Shown: positions 11,390 through 23,400 of the stretch, piece by piece
Layout of the letters: every line of letters begins with the position of its first letter
Numbering within the stretch: position 1 is the first letter of the stretch
Assembly (NCBI RefSeq): GCF_029784155.1
Contig: NC_073692.1
Location: 72,475,544-72,539,543 of the forward strand
DNA: 64,000 nucleotides
Source of the DNA: Uranotaenia lowii
Lineage: Eukaryota > Arthropoda > Insecta > Diptera > Culicidae
Direction of reading: 5' to 3'
Notes under the pieces: model-generated
What the model was told of the DNA's origin: nothing
Databases searched by the model: none
The model's input: the letters and a program-made list of their open reading frames with translations, nothing else
Translations under genes and position numbers: made by a program

Positions 11390-11895
11390 TCTTTCCTCCA
11401 ACTACGACGGGGATAACCGTCACCGTACGACGGTGAACCCATGTTCAAAGGCCTCGGTAGATGGCTTGGAAGCTGATTCTGTTATAACGTCAGCTTTACC
11501 GACTAGGATTTGGCAGCATCAGCAAGAGCTTAGCCTTCCAGGTATCATGCCCTTTTGTACAACAGGTCTGTGCAGTGAAAACTTTTATTAAATATACTAT
11601 TGTCGAGAAGTGCAATTTTGGTGTTTTTTTCTGAGTGCATTCTGGGAAATCCCTGCGATTTTGTTTGATACGCGTACCGCCCTGAGGTCTAGAAAGGGTA
11701 TCTCTTACACGCCGGTGGAAGTGAATGACGGATTTTTGGAAAAAAAACTTTACACACCCTAGTCACTTACGATGCGATATTCTTATTATCATTCCAAAAA
11801 GCTACGTTAAACTGCGATCAATCCCTACCACCATGATGGAAGTGTTATCCGACGCTTACAAAAAGCAAACGTAATCATATAGCTTCCTTGAAGAT

Positions 11896-14050
11896 TCACG
11901 GATCGCCGAGGACGTTGTTGTAATGGAGTTGAACACGAAGATGAGCCAGGTTCCTGGAAATCGGGCTAAAGTTTCCCTTCAAGGTCAGGAAAACTGTCGT
12001 CCATTCGTCATTTGTTGAATACACCTTGACGTAAACAGAAGACCCAACTTCGAACCTTCGATTACGCTTGAGCTTCTTGGACACGTTGGGCGCAGAAGAT
12101 CCAAAGTTGTACGTATGGTGTAGATCAGTGGTTTTCAAAGTGGTCCCTACCCATCCCCTTGGGGGCGTTGAGAGCTTCCAGGGGGGCGGTGAGCTCCATC
12201 TTGAAATTTGGGGGGCGTTGGAAGGGTTCAGGGGGGCGGTGTGGTCGTTATTCACATTTTCATAAATCACGAAACAACGTAGATTTGGAATAACAACGAT
12301 TAAATTCGATGCAAAACAATGAAATTACGTTACAGAACTAACAACAGGTTCAAGACTAAAATATCGATAATTTCACAGAGCTGCATGCAAACTTTTGTTG
12401 TAGGAGCTCATTTTTTTATAAAAATTTATCTTAATGATTTTTATATATTGTCACAGATTTTGTAAACCATCAGATGTTCAACTTGTTTTGTAAGTTTATT
12501 TTGGGTTATGCTAAAAAGATTAATTTTAGATGGCAAGGCCAGATAATTTTCAAAATATATTGTCTCAAAAAATCTTATGAACAGAAAAAAAAATCTTGAA
12601 AAAGTCTGTGAGGATCTGAATCTGATCTCAAATCTGAAGAGGATCTGTGATTTAGAGATAGCTTTTTGGAGTGAAAATTTGAGATAATTTTTCTTGGTAA
12701 GAGAACTATATTTTTAGTTATTACTTGTTCATCTTTATTTCAATCGATTAAAAAAAATCAATTGTGCCATTTTCAATCGAGAAGCTTTTAATCTATTCTG
12801 TTATTACTAACATTGCCGGAATTCAGTTATTAGAATCTTATTTAAACTTTAAGACCCATGAATGCTGCATGACTTTGAACAGGACTTAAATTCAGATATC
12901 AAGAAATGATACTATTTCACCGGCTGAAAAGTAATTAGTTTGTATTCAATAATGCAAATTAATGATGAATATAGAATTTTGTTTACCAAAATTCAAGATA
13001 TATGATTTTATATCAAAACAAACTAATAAAGCATTTTAAGTAGTTGTTAGGGAAACATAACATAGAATTAAGTCTTTGCTGGAAATTGGAAGCAAAATGA
13101 GGCCTTAGGAGCCAACAGGGTATAAGTGCATAAAAGCTAATTTCGAGAAAACACGTTTTTATGTTTGTAAATTTTCATATATTTCTCGAAAATTTGCTTT
13201 TTTTTTCTTTCGGATTAAAAAGTATGTAAATAAAATTCTAAAATTCTGAAAAAAACACGAAATATAGTTTGAAATATGAAGAATCATTTGACATTAATTT
13301 TATAATCAACTTATTATACCCCCTACCCCTTTGGCTTTGAGGTCATAATAAAAATTTGAATGAATTTTGAGTTAAGTCTCAGAACAACTTACAATGTTAA
13401 TGGTCAACGATCCAGCTTATCATTCTGTTAAAATTTTCTTAAAATTTGCCCAGGGGGCGTTGAGCTCGAAAATTTTGCAAAAGGGGGCAGTGAGTAAAAA
13501 AAGTTTGAAAACAACTGGTGTAGATCGATAGAAGTGCAGGAACGTTTGAATTGCTGTTGCAGTTGATGGTACGTAGGTGAATCACTCCTTACTCCTCGAA
13601 AAATGTCCGGAACATAGCGTTAACGAATTGGCTACCGTTGTCGGTTACGATAAGCTTTGGTATTCCTAAGCGGGCAAAACATTCTCGGAGAAAAGCGCTC
13701 TCATCGGAAGAATTCCGGCCATCTTGTAAAGGAATCCACGACGACCAGATAGTAAAATCCTTCTCCAGGACCGACAAAATCTAGGTGAAGACGCTGCCAC
13801 GGATCATCGGCTGACGGCCACGGCTGTGGGGTTGCTTGAGGTGGAAATTTTTCCGCACGGACACTTCTTCAGCATTTTTGCACGTTGTCTTCGATATCGT
13901 TGTCGATTTGAGGTCAGAAAACAATGCCTCCAGCAATGGCTTCTGGTCACTCGAATCCGGGATGACCCTGATGAATTTGATCCAGGGTCCGTTTCTGGAG
14001 ACTCTTCGAAATAACGACTCGGTCCATCATCATCACGCAACCGCCAACCA
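11896..14050 (-). pseudogene. Gypsy-type integrase pseudogene, interrupted by a hAT-like element
   Basis: Minus-strand pieces in order: a zinc-domain remnant with IDNDIEDNVQKC near 13900; a core start with LDFVGPGEGFYYLVVVDS near 13740-13800; then, after a frameshift, LGIPKLIVTDNGSQF at about 13620-13665, carrying the second catalytic Asp. Beyond the hAT-like insertion the C-terminal piece reads RFEVGSSVYVKVYS near 12040. Several frameshifts and stops separate the pieces. The arrangement fits integrases of insect Gypsy elements. It cannot encode an active enzyme. Confidence 0.75.
12126..13517. mobile_element. hAT-like non-autonomous DNA element, 1,392 bp
   Basis: Terminal inverted repeats CAGTGGTTTTCAAAGT (left) and, in reverse complement, CAGTTGTTTTCAAACT (right) are flanked by a perfect 8-bp duplication GTGTAGAT (12118-12125 and 13518-13525). 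Subterminal G-rich blocks occur at both ends. The CAGNGG start and 8-bp duplication are hAT hallmarks. The interior is AT-rich without a transposase ORF, so the element is probably mobilised in trans. It splits a Gypsy-type integrase remnant. Confidence 0.88.
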
Positions 14051-14775
14051 ATGAGTGAGATTCTCGATGGCCATAAAATAGTTATACCTCATTGCCGGGA
14101 ATTGCTTCGCTACGCGCTGGCAATCGGTGTTGATGTCAGCTGCATAGGACTCGATCTTCGAGAGGGGATTGATCCGGATATCGGAGAACTTCGCCGATTT
14201 GAGACCGAAGATGAATACGAGGCTCTTGAACTGGGTAGCGGTGATTCTTTGTGCTCAAATTCCTCACACTGCCGGTCTGCTTCGTTCTTGATGATTTGTT
14301 GGCAATAATAGCGCTTGCTAAAAAGTGATTTCTGTTGCCCAAAAATCGCCTTCGATTCGTCCCCCCTTCGTCGAACGAGAAATTGCATGAGAGGTCTGGT
14401 AGAAGGTAAGTAAAAAATTGTTCATGGGTCAAGACGCTCAGGCTCCGCAGCAATAGTCGTACCTTTGCCGGGTTATCCAGGTTCCTACCATCCCGCCTGA
14501 ACGTTAAACTATTCTCAGAATCGAAGTGGAACTTCTTGATTGCGGTTGAAGAGATTCGATTATTTGTTCCGGTGTGCCACGCTGTGCTGGGGCTGCATCA
14601 GACGACGGTTCTGGTCCGCCTTCTGACGCATTCCGCCTTCGAAGCTACAGGAACATATTCTTCCTAAAGAAAATTTACGCCTTCGACCGGATTTCCATTA
14701 CAACGACTCAGTCATTTTCTAGCTTGAAAGATCTTCAGAATTTAAATAGATAGGTACTCGTCGCCAAAAATCTAA

Positions 14776-14935
14776 TGTTCGAACTTCGGTAAATTAATTA
14801 AACCACGTGTTGGACAATCATAGAAAATTGCTTCTGTCCTAACTGAAGCCTAACTAACGGATCAAAAATTTTAGTCTTTCCTAGCAACTCAAAGTCAAGG
14901 CTATCTTTATATAATTCGCTGCCTCGGTAGCAATC
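14776..14935 (-). repeat. Truncated second LTR of the decayed Gypsy-type element
   Basis: Direct repeat of the start of 10779-11389. Similarity ends near the shared CTCGGTAGCA. The missing remainder may have been lost before or during the TTAA-element insertion at 15021. Confidence 0.6.
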
Positions 14936-17158
14936 AAGGGGGATAAATAGAAGATGATTCGATCTGTCAAATTTCAGAATCAGCCATGTTGATTTCTTTG
15001 TTGCGTTTGTTTACCTTTAAGGGGGGGGGGGGGGTAGGGTCTAACGGGTAAAAAAAACACCATTTTCACGATTTTTTTCTAGAGCTATCGTTCGTACAAA
15101 TGTATTCAATTTTTTTGCATTATACAAAGCATTGTTAAAAGAACATTTAGTAATTTTTTCGTAGAAAAATATTGAAAAATGAGCCGGTGACGAAGCTTTT
15201 TCGAGGATGCCTTTTAGAAATCAGGATTTGCGGTGGACACTGTATCTCAGCACAGAATCATCTGAAATCAAAAAATCCGAGCAAAATATTTTTAATAGAT
15301 GTTTTTCTGGACCCCAACGTTTTTATTTAACTTAAAAAAAAATTATGAAATTTTTGTGGCTGTTTGAAGTAAAAACTACGATTTTTCACGAAAAAATCCG
15401 CCATTTTTTATCTCTAAAATCTCCCCAAAGTAAAAAAAATAAAAAAGAAAAACGTTGGGGTCTGGTATTTTATATGTAGAAAATATTTTCCAAATTTGAA
15501 AAGAATCGGATAAGTAGTTTTCAAATGACAATGTCCACGGACTTTAAAAATGTGCTTTCGAGAAAAACGCGTTTAAAGTTTCTGCTCTTGCTTTCTTGCA
15601 GTATTAGATAGGAGGAGATAAAGGCCTATAATTTCTACAGTTTTGCTTCAATTGACTTGAAAATTTGACACTACATTCTTGAAATGTTTTACAATAAGAA
15701 AATATTCATTCCATCCCAGTAGCTTGGCAAGAGCGGATGTATTTTTGTTTCGCTATTTATCGGGTGCTTTATAGAAAAGCGAACTAAAAGTTGGAAGTTT
15801 TCACAAGCAGTTATCCTGCATCATTCGGTCGTCAATTGCCGAATCAGTTCAGCAACGGAAGTGACAAGCTGTGTTTCCCCCGGCTGCGCTGGTGCGCAAT
15901 CCCCACATCTGGCTGGAACATCAGGCTGCCTTGTCGTCACCATCAGCACCAGGACCATCAGCAGAGGAGTGCAAATTGTTTCCTCCCAATCCAGGTTTGA
16001 TTACTGTGTGGGCGGTTGTCCGATAGATCCGGTAATAATTGCCGTAATCGGATAACGGAAACATTGCACAAGTCTGAATCTGATTGGTTTTTCTCTCCCG
16101 GTGAATCGAGCCATCATCAATCAACCGAGGAAAAATCATTGCCGTCGTCATCGCCAGGGCCGGCTGCGATCAACGGAAGAACACGTGGTTGTGTACCGAA
16201 GAAAAAAAACACTCAAGAAAATTAGCTCGTTAAGAAGTGCTTGAAAAAAATTGTAAGTTCTTCTTCATTATTTTTCTCTTTTTCTTTTTACTATCTTTTT
16301 CTCTATAATTCGAACATTGTTTGCTTCGTTCATATTTTTAACATTTGACATTCGTGTTCGTGTGAAGAAATATGAACGAAGGCGGGGGGTCAATCCCCTC
16401 AACTGAGGATGAGGAGGATAGCGTCTATGAGGATGAGGAGCATTTAGAGGATTCGGTTGTTGCGGGTCCTTCTAATGAATTTCATTCTCCAATGGATGAT
16501 AATTCTGAGTCATCCTCAGTTGAAAGTAGAGCTACCCGACTCCGAGTCTACACTGATAGCCCTACTTTCTCTGGTCCTTGGGTGGTTTTCATCCGGCCCA
16601 AAAAAAATGGAAAGCAATTGAATGTGGTTCAGATCACAAGAGATCTGGCGAGGTGGTCCTCCGTAACCTGCATTAAAAAGGTGCGACCTAACAAATTGCG
16701 AGTCGAAGTAGCCAACCGGAAATCCGCAAATGAAATTGCTGTCAGCAATTTCATAAACTTAGAATACCACGTGTACATTCCGTCTCGAGACGTAGAGATC
16801 GAGGGCGTGATAACTGAAATGAGTCTGAAGGCCGAGTACGTGAAATCCAACGGCGTTGGTAAGTTCAAAAGCCTCGATTCGGCTTCGGTCGAAATCTTGG
16901 ATTGCCGCCAACTCAGAACTGCCACCGTCGTAAATGGAGTCAAAGGGTACTCACCTTCAGGTTCATTTCGTGTGACCTTTGCGGGTACCGCCCTCCCTCA
17001 TTATGTCTTGATTGACGGAATATTGAGGCTGCCTGTGCGACTTTTTGTTCCTCGTCCAATGGATTGCAAAAATTGCAATAAGTTGGGACACACTGCGTCG
17101 CACTGCTGTAACAAGCCACGGTGTCCCAAATGCGGGGAGAATCATGGGGATGGAGCGT

Positions 17159-19584
17159 TCAAATTTAGACTTCTTCCTTCTTTCAATACAAAAGTCTTAG
17201 AAACAATTGGAATTGAATTAGAAACTTCTATGGGGAAAATTATAATTGTTGCCGCATATTTGCCTTTTCAATGTAGCGGTGAACAGAAAAATTTTTTGAA
17301 GGGAGATTTACAAAAACTCACCAGAAATAAATCTAAATTTTTTATTATTGGTGACTTTAATGCAAAACACCGATCTTGGAATAATATTTCATCAAATTCA
17401 AATGGGAATATTTTGTTTAATGACTGCTCTGCAGGTTATTATACTGTTGAATATCCTAATGGGCATACTTGTTTTTCTTCAATTAGAAATCCCTCCACAA
17501 TTGATTTGGTTCTAACGGATTTAGGCGAGCATTGTAGTCAATTAGTTACTCATGCGGACCTCGATTCAGACCACCTTCCAGTAACATTTTCTTTATCCCA
17601 AAGTCCCATTGAAAACCCTTTAAAATCAACTTTTAATTTTCAAAAGGCTAACTGGGAGCGATATATGAATTTTATTGAACGTAATTTAGATGTAAACGTT
17701 CCATTGAATTCAATAGAAGATATTGATTTGGCTGTAGAAAATTTGACAACTTCAATAGTCAATGCTAGAGCCGCTTCAATACCTAAAGTTAAACATAAAT
17801 TTAATCAACCTTTAATTGATGATGATCTTCAGTTTTTGATACGACTGAAAAACATTCGTCGACGCCAATATCAACGTACTAGGGATCCTTATTTGAAATT
17901 TATTTATTGCGACCTTCAAAAAGAGATCAAACGTCGTTTAAATTTCATTCGTAATGAAAACTTTGCCAAAGCAGTAGAGGACATAAAACCCTACTCAAAG
18001 CCTTTTTGGAAATTAACTAAAATTCTGAAAAAGCCCCAGAAGCCAATTCCTACTTTGAAAGACGGGGATAAACTTCTTTTAACGAATGCAGAAAAAGCTC
18101 AAAAATTAGCCCAACAATTTGAATCTGCTCATGATTTTAATTTAAACGTTGTAAGTCCAATTGATGCTCAAATTTCCCTTGAATTTGATGATATTCTTTC
18201 TAAACAAAATGTATTTGAAAGTTCTCATGAGACAAATATTGATGAACTTAAATTGATTTGCAAAAAATTTAAAAATATGAAAGCCCCAGGGGAAGATGGG
18301 ATTTTCTATATTCTTATTAAAAAGTTGCCTGAAAGCACTTTAAATTTTTTAGTTAAAATCTTCAATAAATGTTTTTACTTGGCTTATTTTCCAAATAAAT
18401 GGAAAAATGCCAAAGTAACTCCAATTTTAAAACCTGGAAAAAATGCTTCAGAGCCTTCGAGTTATCGACCAATTAGTTTGCTTCCATCTTTAAGTAAACT
18501 ATTTGAGAGAGTTATTTTGAATAGAATGATGATTCACATTAATCAGAATTCTATTTTCCCTGATGAACAATTTGGTTTTCGTCATGGACATTCCACTACA
18601 CATCAACTTTTGAGTGTAACTAATATGATTAACGCTAGCAAATCTGAAGGATATTCAACTGGTGTTGCTCTTCTTGATATTGAAAAAGCTTTTGACAGTG
18701 TTTGGCACAAAGGTTTAGTAGCTAAATTAGCTCGATTTGATATTCCTGTATATCTCACCAAAATTATTCAAAATTATTTGACTAGCCGAACCTTACAAGT
18801 AAGCTATCAAAATTCATGCTCTGAAAGGACACCCATTAGAGCTGGTGTCCCTCAGGGTAGTATACTTGGGCCAATCTTATACAATATTTTTACTTCTGAT
18901 CTTCCTGATGTACCAGAAGGAAAAGGTAGAAGATTATTTGCTGATGATACTTTGCTTTCAGCCAAAGGTCGAAATTTACGGGTGGTACGCAGTAGATTGC
19001 AACAAAATTTAAATTCCTTTTTGAATTACTTGAAAATGTGGAAAATTTCTCCTAACGCTTCCAAAACTCAACTTATTTTATTTCCCCATAAGCCAAGAGC
19101 TCAATTTTTAAAACCTAATGAAAATCATTCCATAACTTTTAATGGGGTTTCATTAGAATGGTCTGATCACGTGAAGTACTTGGGACTCACACTTGATCGG
19201 AATCTTACTTTTAAAAATCACATTGAAGATATTCAATCTAAATGTAATAAATACACTAAATCTCTTTATTCTCTCATCAACAGGAAATCCAGGTTGTGTC
19301 TGCGAAATAAGATGTTAATCTACAAACAGGTATTCCGACCAGCGATAATGTACGCAGTTCCGATTTGGTCTAGCTGCTGCGCGACGAGGAAGAAGACCAT
19401 CCAGAGGATTCAGAACAAGGTTCTGAAAATGATTTTGCGGCTTCCACCTTGGCACAGCACCGAAGATCTTCATCGGATTGCGGGCATTGAATCGATCGAA
19501 GAGATGGCCAACAAAATCATCTCCAACTTCAGAGGCAAATCGATGCAGTCTTCCATCGCAGAGATTCGTTCTCTCTATAATTAG
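17159..19584 (+). CDS. Jockey-type endonuclease (partial) and reverse transcriptase
   Basis: The reading frame is fused to the upstream I-element ORF1, giving a continuous 1,070-codon ORF from 16372. The Jockey part has the C-terminal half of an APE-like endonuclease (GDFNAKH, then IDLVL and SDHLPV). It then has a full RT with SSYRPISLL, FGFRHGHST, AGVPQGSILGPILYN and the catalytic FADD near 18940, plus a thumb region and a C-terminal KYLGLTLD block. There is no RNase H, as usual for Jockey. The endonuclease N-terminus is missing, so the protein should be unable to nick its target. Whether the ORF1-Jockey fusion is made is unknown. Confidence 0.88.
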
Positions 19585-19840
19585 TTTTAATATAGGATAG
19601 TCTTAGTTTTTAGTAGTAAGTTTAAAATATTTTTTGACATTACAGGATGTTCTCCTACATAAAAATACATGATTGCACTCAGCAAAATTAATTCAAATAA
19701 ATAAATTATAGTGATTAATAATTTATAGGGCTCTGGACAGTTCATCATTGAACTGAACACCTAATTTAATGTAATAATGTAATATAAATGTAATGATGAA
19801 TTGGTACAAATAAAGACATATTTAAAAAAAAAAAAAAAAA
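17159..19840 (+). mobile_element. 5'-truncated Jockey-clade LINE, about 2.7 kb
   Basis: Bounded by the 15-bp duplication, it starts inside an endonuclease domain and ends in a 3' UTR with AATAAA (about 19809) and 16-17 adenines. The 5' truncation is typical of incomplete reverse transcription. The ORF has no stop over about 808 codons, suggesting a young insertion. Confidence 0.9.
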
Positions 19841-20499
19841 TGGGGATGGAGCGTGCTCAGCAATAGAGCAGAAATGTGTCTATTGCGGGGGCTCACCCCA
19901 TGACATCTCCTCGTGCGAGGAATATAAGAGTCGCTGGGATAGCCAAAAGCGCTCTTTGAAGGAACGGTCAAAACGGTCGTATGCCGCCATATTGAAGGGC
20001 GCGGCGCCCCCGATCCAATCTCATTCGAGTAACATTTTTTCTGCGCTGTCAGTTGACAATGTAGAATCAGATGCTAGCGACGAAGATCATCCGGTCATTT
20101 TTGTAGCTAACTCGCGAAAACGCTCAAAACCAGCACCAAAGACTCCCAAAATTCCAACAAAAATTCCAACATTTTGTTCCTCAATTGGTGTTAAGCAAAA
20201 ACCGACATCTATAGTAAAAGAAAAACAAGTCCCTCCCGGGTTCCGTATTAATATGCCACCACAGAATACACCAGATATTGCGGGAACTTCTAAGTCTGCC
20301 TCTCCTAACGTAATCTTGCCAGAATCAACTTCTCATTCTGGAATTTTCAAATTATCTGACATTTTAAATGGGATCTTCACATTTTTAAACGTCTCGGAAT
20401 CGATAAGAAACATTGTTACCTCTATGCTTCCGATATTAAAGACATTTTTAATGCAATTGATGCAAACTTGGCCCCTTCTTTCAGTGTTTATCTCTCTCG

Positions 20500-23400
20500 A
20501 TGGCTAATTCAGGCCGAGAGGTCGGAGATATCACTGTGTTACAGTGGAATTGTCGTAGTCTTATCCCTAAACTGGATCCGTTCAAATTTCTTCTTCATGA
20601 AACTAGTTGCGATATTTTTGCCCTTTCTGAAACATGGCTTTCTTCCGAATCAAACATCTCCTTCCACGATTTTAACATTATCCGTCTGGATCGCAACGAT
20701 TCTTATGGAGGGGTGCTTTTGGGGATCAATAAGCGCCACTCCTTTTTTAGAATCCACCTCCCTTTATCAGGAGGAATTGAAGCTGTTGCATGTCATATAA
20801 CTATAAGGGGTAAGGACTTATGCGTTGTCAGTTTGTACTGGCCTCATAGAGTTGCAGTTGATCGAAGCCACCTAGAGGACCTGTGCTCAGTGCTTCCTGA
20901 GCCAAGGTTGATCCTGGGTGACTTCAATTCACATGGAACTGTCTGGGGAGAACAAACTGACGATAGTCGTTCTACTCTTATTTATGATATTTGTGACAGT
21001 TTCAATTTAACAATTTTGAACACGGGTGAAAAAACACGGGTACCTAAACCTCCTGCAAGACAAAGTGCAATTGACCTCTCCCTCTGCTCAAACTCACTAT
21101 CATTGGATTGCCAGTGGAAGGTAATTCCTGATCCCAATGGTAGTGATCATTTGCCAATCAAAATTACAATCACCAATGGGGTCAGCAATTCAAATTCAGC
21201 AAATATGGCATATGACCTAACAAGACACATCGACTGGAAAAAGTACTCGGACGCAGTTATCTCAACCATCAATTCTGTGGATGTGTTACCTCCGTTGGAG
21301 GAATATACTTTTCTTGCTCGCTTGATTCATGACAGTGCAGTTCAATCCCAAACGAAACCCATTCCAGATCCATCTGTTCGACGAAGGCCTAAAAATCCAT
21401 GGTGGGACAGTCAGTGTACTAAACTTTACGTGGACAAATCGAACGCTTTTAAAGTTTTTCGGAAACACGGAACCCTGGATAACTTCAACGCGTATTTTTC
21501 TCTTGAGCAGCAATTCAAAAACCTGATCAAGGGGAAAAAACGTGCGCATTGGCGTAATTTTGTGGGAAGTTTGTCGCGGGAAACATCCTTAAGCACTTTG
21601 TGGAATGTGGCACGAAGCATGCGTAATCGTTCTTCCACGAACGAAAGTGAAGAACATTCGCATAAATGGATTTTCAATTTCGCACGGAAAATCTGTCCAG
21701 ATTCCACACCTGTGCAAAAAATCATCCGAAGTGTGTCTCCGAACAGATGCGATCTGGATTCCAGCTTTTCAATGGTGGAATTCTCACTTGCTCTCCTATC
21801 TTGTAACAATTCAGCTCCGGGAATTGATAAAATAAAATTCAACTTGTTGAAAAACCTCCCGGATGCCGCCAAATTCCGCTTGTTGAATTTATTTAATCAA
21901 TTCTTGGAGCATAACATTGTTCCCGAAGATTGGAGACAAGTGAGAGTTATTGCTATCCAAAAGCCTGGGAAACCTTCGTCCGATTTTAATTCGTACCGTC
22001 CGATAGCGATGTTGTCTTGCATTCGAAAATTGATGGAGAAAATGATTTTGTTCCGATTGGATAAGTGGGTGGAAACAAATGGTCTCCTTTCAGATACCCA
22101 ATTTGGGTTTCGAAGGGGCAAAGGAACAAATGATTGTCTTGCTTTGCTGTCTTCAGAGATACAAATGGCGTACGCAAAACGTGAGCAAATGGCTTCAGTG
22201 TTTCTTGACATAAAGGGAGCTTTTGATGCAGTCTCAATAGAGGTTTTGTCAGACAAGTTACACTCCCAGGGTCTGCCTCCTCTATTGAACAACATCTTAT
22301 ACAGCTTGCTTTGTGAGAAACATCTGAACTTTGCTCACGGAGATATTGCAGTTAGAAGAACCTCTTACATGGGCCTCCCGCAGGGTTCATGTTTGAGTCC
22401 ACTTTTGTACAACTTTTACGTAAGTGACATCGACAGTTGTCTCTCTGAAGGCTGCACTCTAAGACAACTTGCAGATGACGGCGTGGTGTCTGTAACAGGA
22501 TCTACTGAGTCTCATCTGCACAGACCTTTACAAGATACTTTAGACAGATTGTCAACCTGGGCTTTGGGGCTTGGGATTGAGTTTTCCCCACAGAAAACGG
22601 AGATGGTTGTTTTCTCAAAGAAGCGTAGACCTGCTCAACCTAAACTTCAACTCCTTGGCAGATCGATCACTCAATCGAGGTGTTTTAAGTATCTTGGGGT
22701 TTGGTTTGATTCCAAATGTACCTGGAGAGCCCACATTGAGTATCTGAAAGGAAAATGCCAACAAAGAATCAATTTTCTCCGATCAATCACTGGCACCTGG
22801 TGGGGAGCCCACCCAGAAGATCTTTTAAAATTGTATCGAACAACAATTCTCTCAGTGATGGAATATGGTAGTTTTTGTTTCCAGTCAGCTGCCAAAACTC
22901 ACCTCATCAAACTCGAGCGTATCCAATACCGTTGTCTTCGCATCGCTTTGGGCTGTATGCCCTCAACGCATAACATGAGCCTTGAAGTTTTGGCAGGAAT
23001 ACTCCCACTTAAAGATCGATTCAATTTATTATCACTTCGGTTCCTCATCAGGTGTGAGGTCATGAACCCATTGGTGATCGTAAATTTCGAAAGGCTACTT
23101 GAGCAAAATCTTCAATCCAGATTTATGTCTATATACCATGTCTTCATGTCCATGCAGATTAATCCTTCTTCATATTCCCCAACTCGTGTTTACATCCCTG
23201 ACTACGACAACTCTTCTGTCCAGTTTGATTTGTCTATGCAGCAAGAAATTCGTGGAATCCCTGATTCGCATCGTCCACTGCTGATTCCAAGAATTTTCGA
23301 TGCTAAATATAGACACGTCGATGCTGACAAAATGTACTTTACAGATGGGTCGCTAATAGAGGAATCAACGGGATTTGGAGTTTTTAACGAAATAGTTACC

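Larger units (their letters stand above)
10779..14935 (-). mobile_element. Decayed Ty3/Gypsy-type element, internally deleted
   Basis: A left LTR (10779-11389, TGTTTGAGC...GGAATAACA) is followed by TCTTTCCTCC, the complement of a purine tract. A diverged partial copy of the LTR start occurs at 14776-14935 (TGTTCGAACTTCGG...), and next to it the minus strand reads TTTTTGGCGACGAGTACC, a primer-site-like sequence. Between them only about 3.4 kb remains, including integrase fragments but no gag, protease or RT that I can recognise. The right LTR loses similarity after about 14935. A hAT-like element interrupts the integrase. Confidence 0.65.
17144..19854. repeat. 15-bp target-site duplication ATGGGGATGGAGCGT
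   Basis: Exact copies at 17144-17158 and 19840-19854 bracket the Jockey insertion (the first base may belong to the poly(A) tail). Length and position fit target-primed reverse transcription. Confidence 0.9.
16372..20507 (+). pseudogene. I-clade LINE ORF1 (Gag-like), interrupted at 17158
   Basis: The frame starts with ATG at 16372 and is coherent to 17158. It resumes after the second target-site copy at 19855 and ends at 20507. The two parts total 480 codons in one frame once the inserted block is discounted. The N-terminus is acidic and Ser-rich. Then comes an RNA-binding-like region and CKNCNKLGHTASHC. A second knuckle, CPKCGENHGDGA, lacks only its last Cys, which lies across the insertion. 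A third, CVYCGGSPHDISSC, follows. As it stands the left part reads into the Jockey ORF. The C-terminal part has a candidate internal ATG at 19956, which would make a protein without knuckles. Confidence 0.8.
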
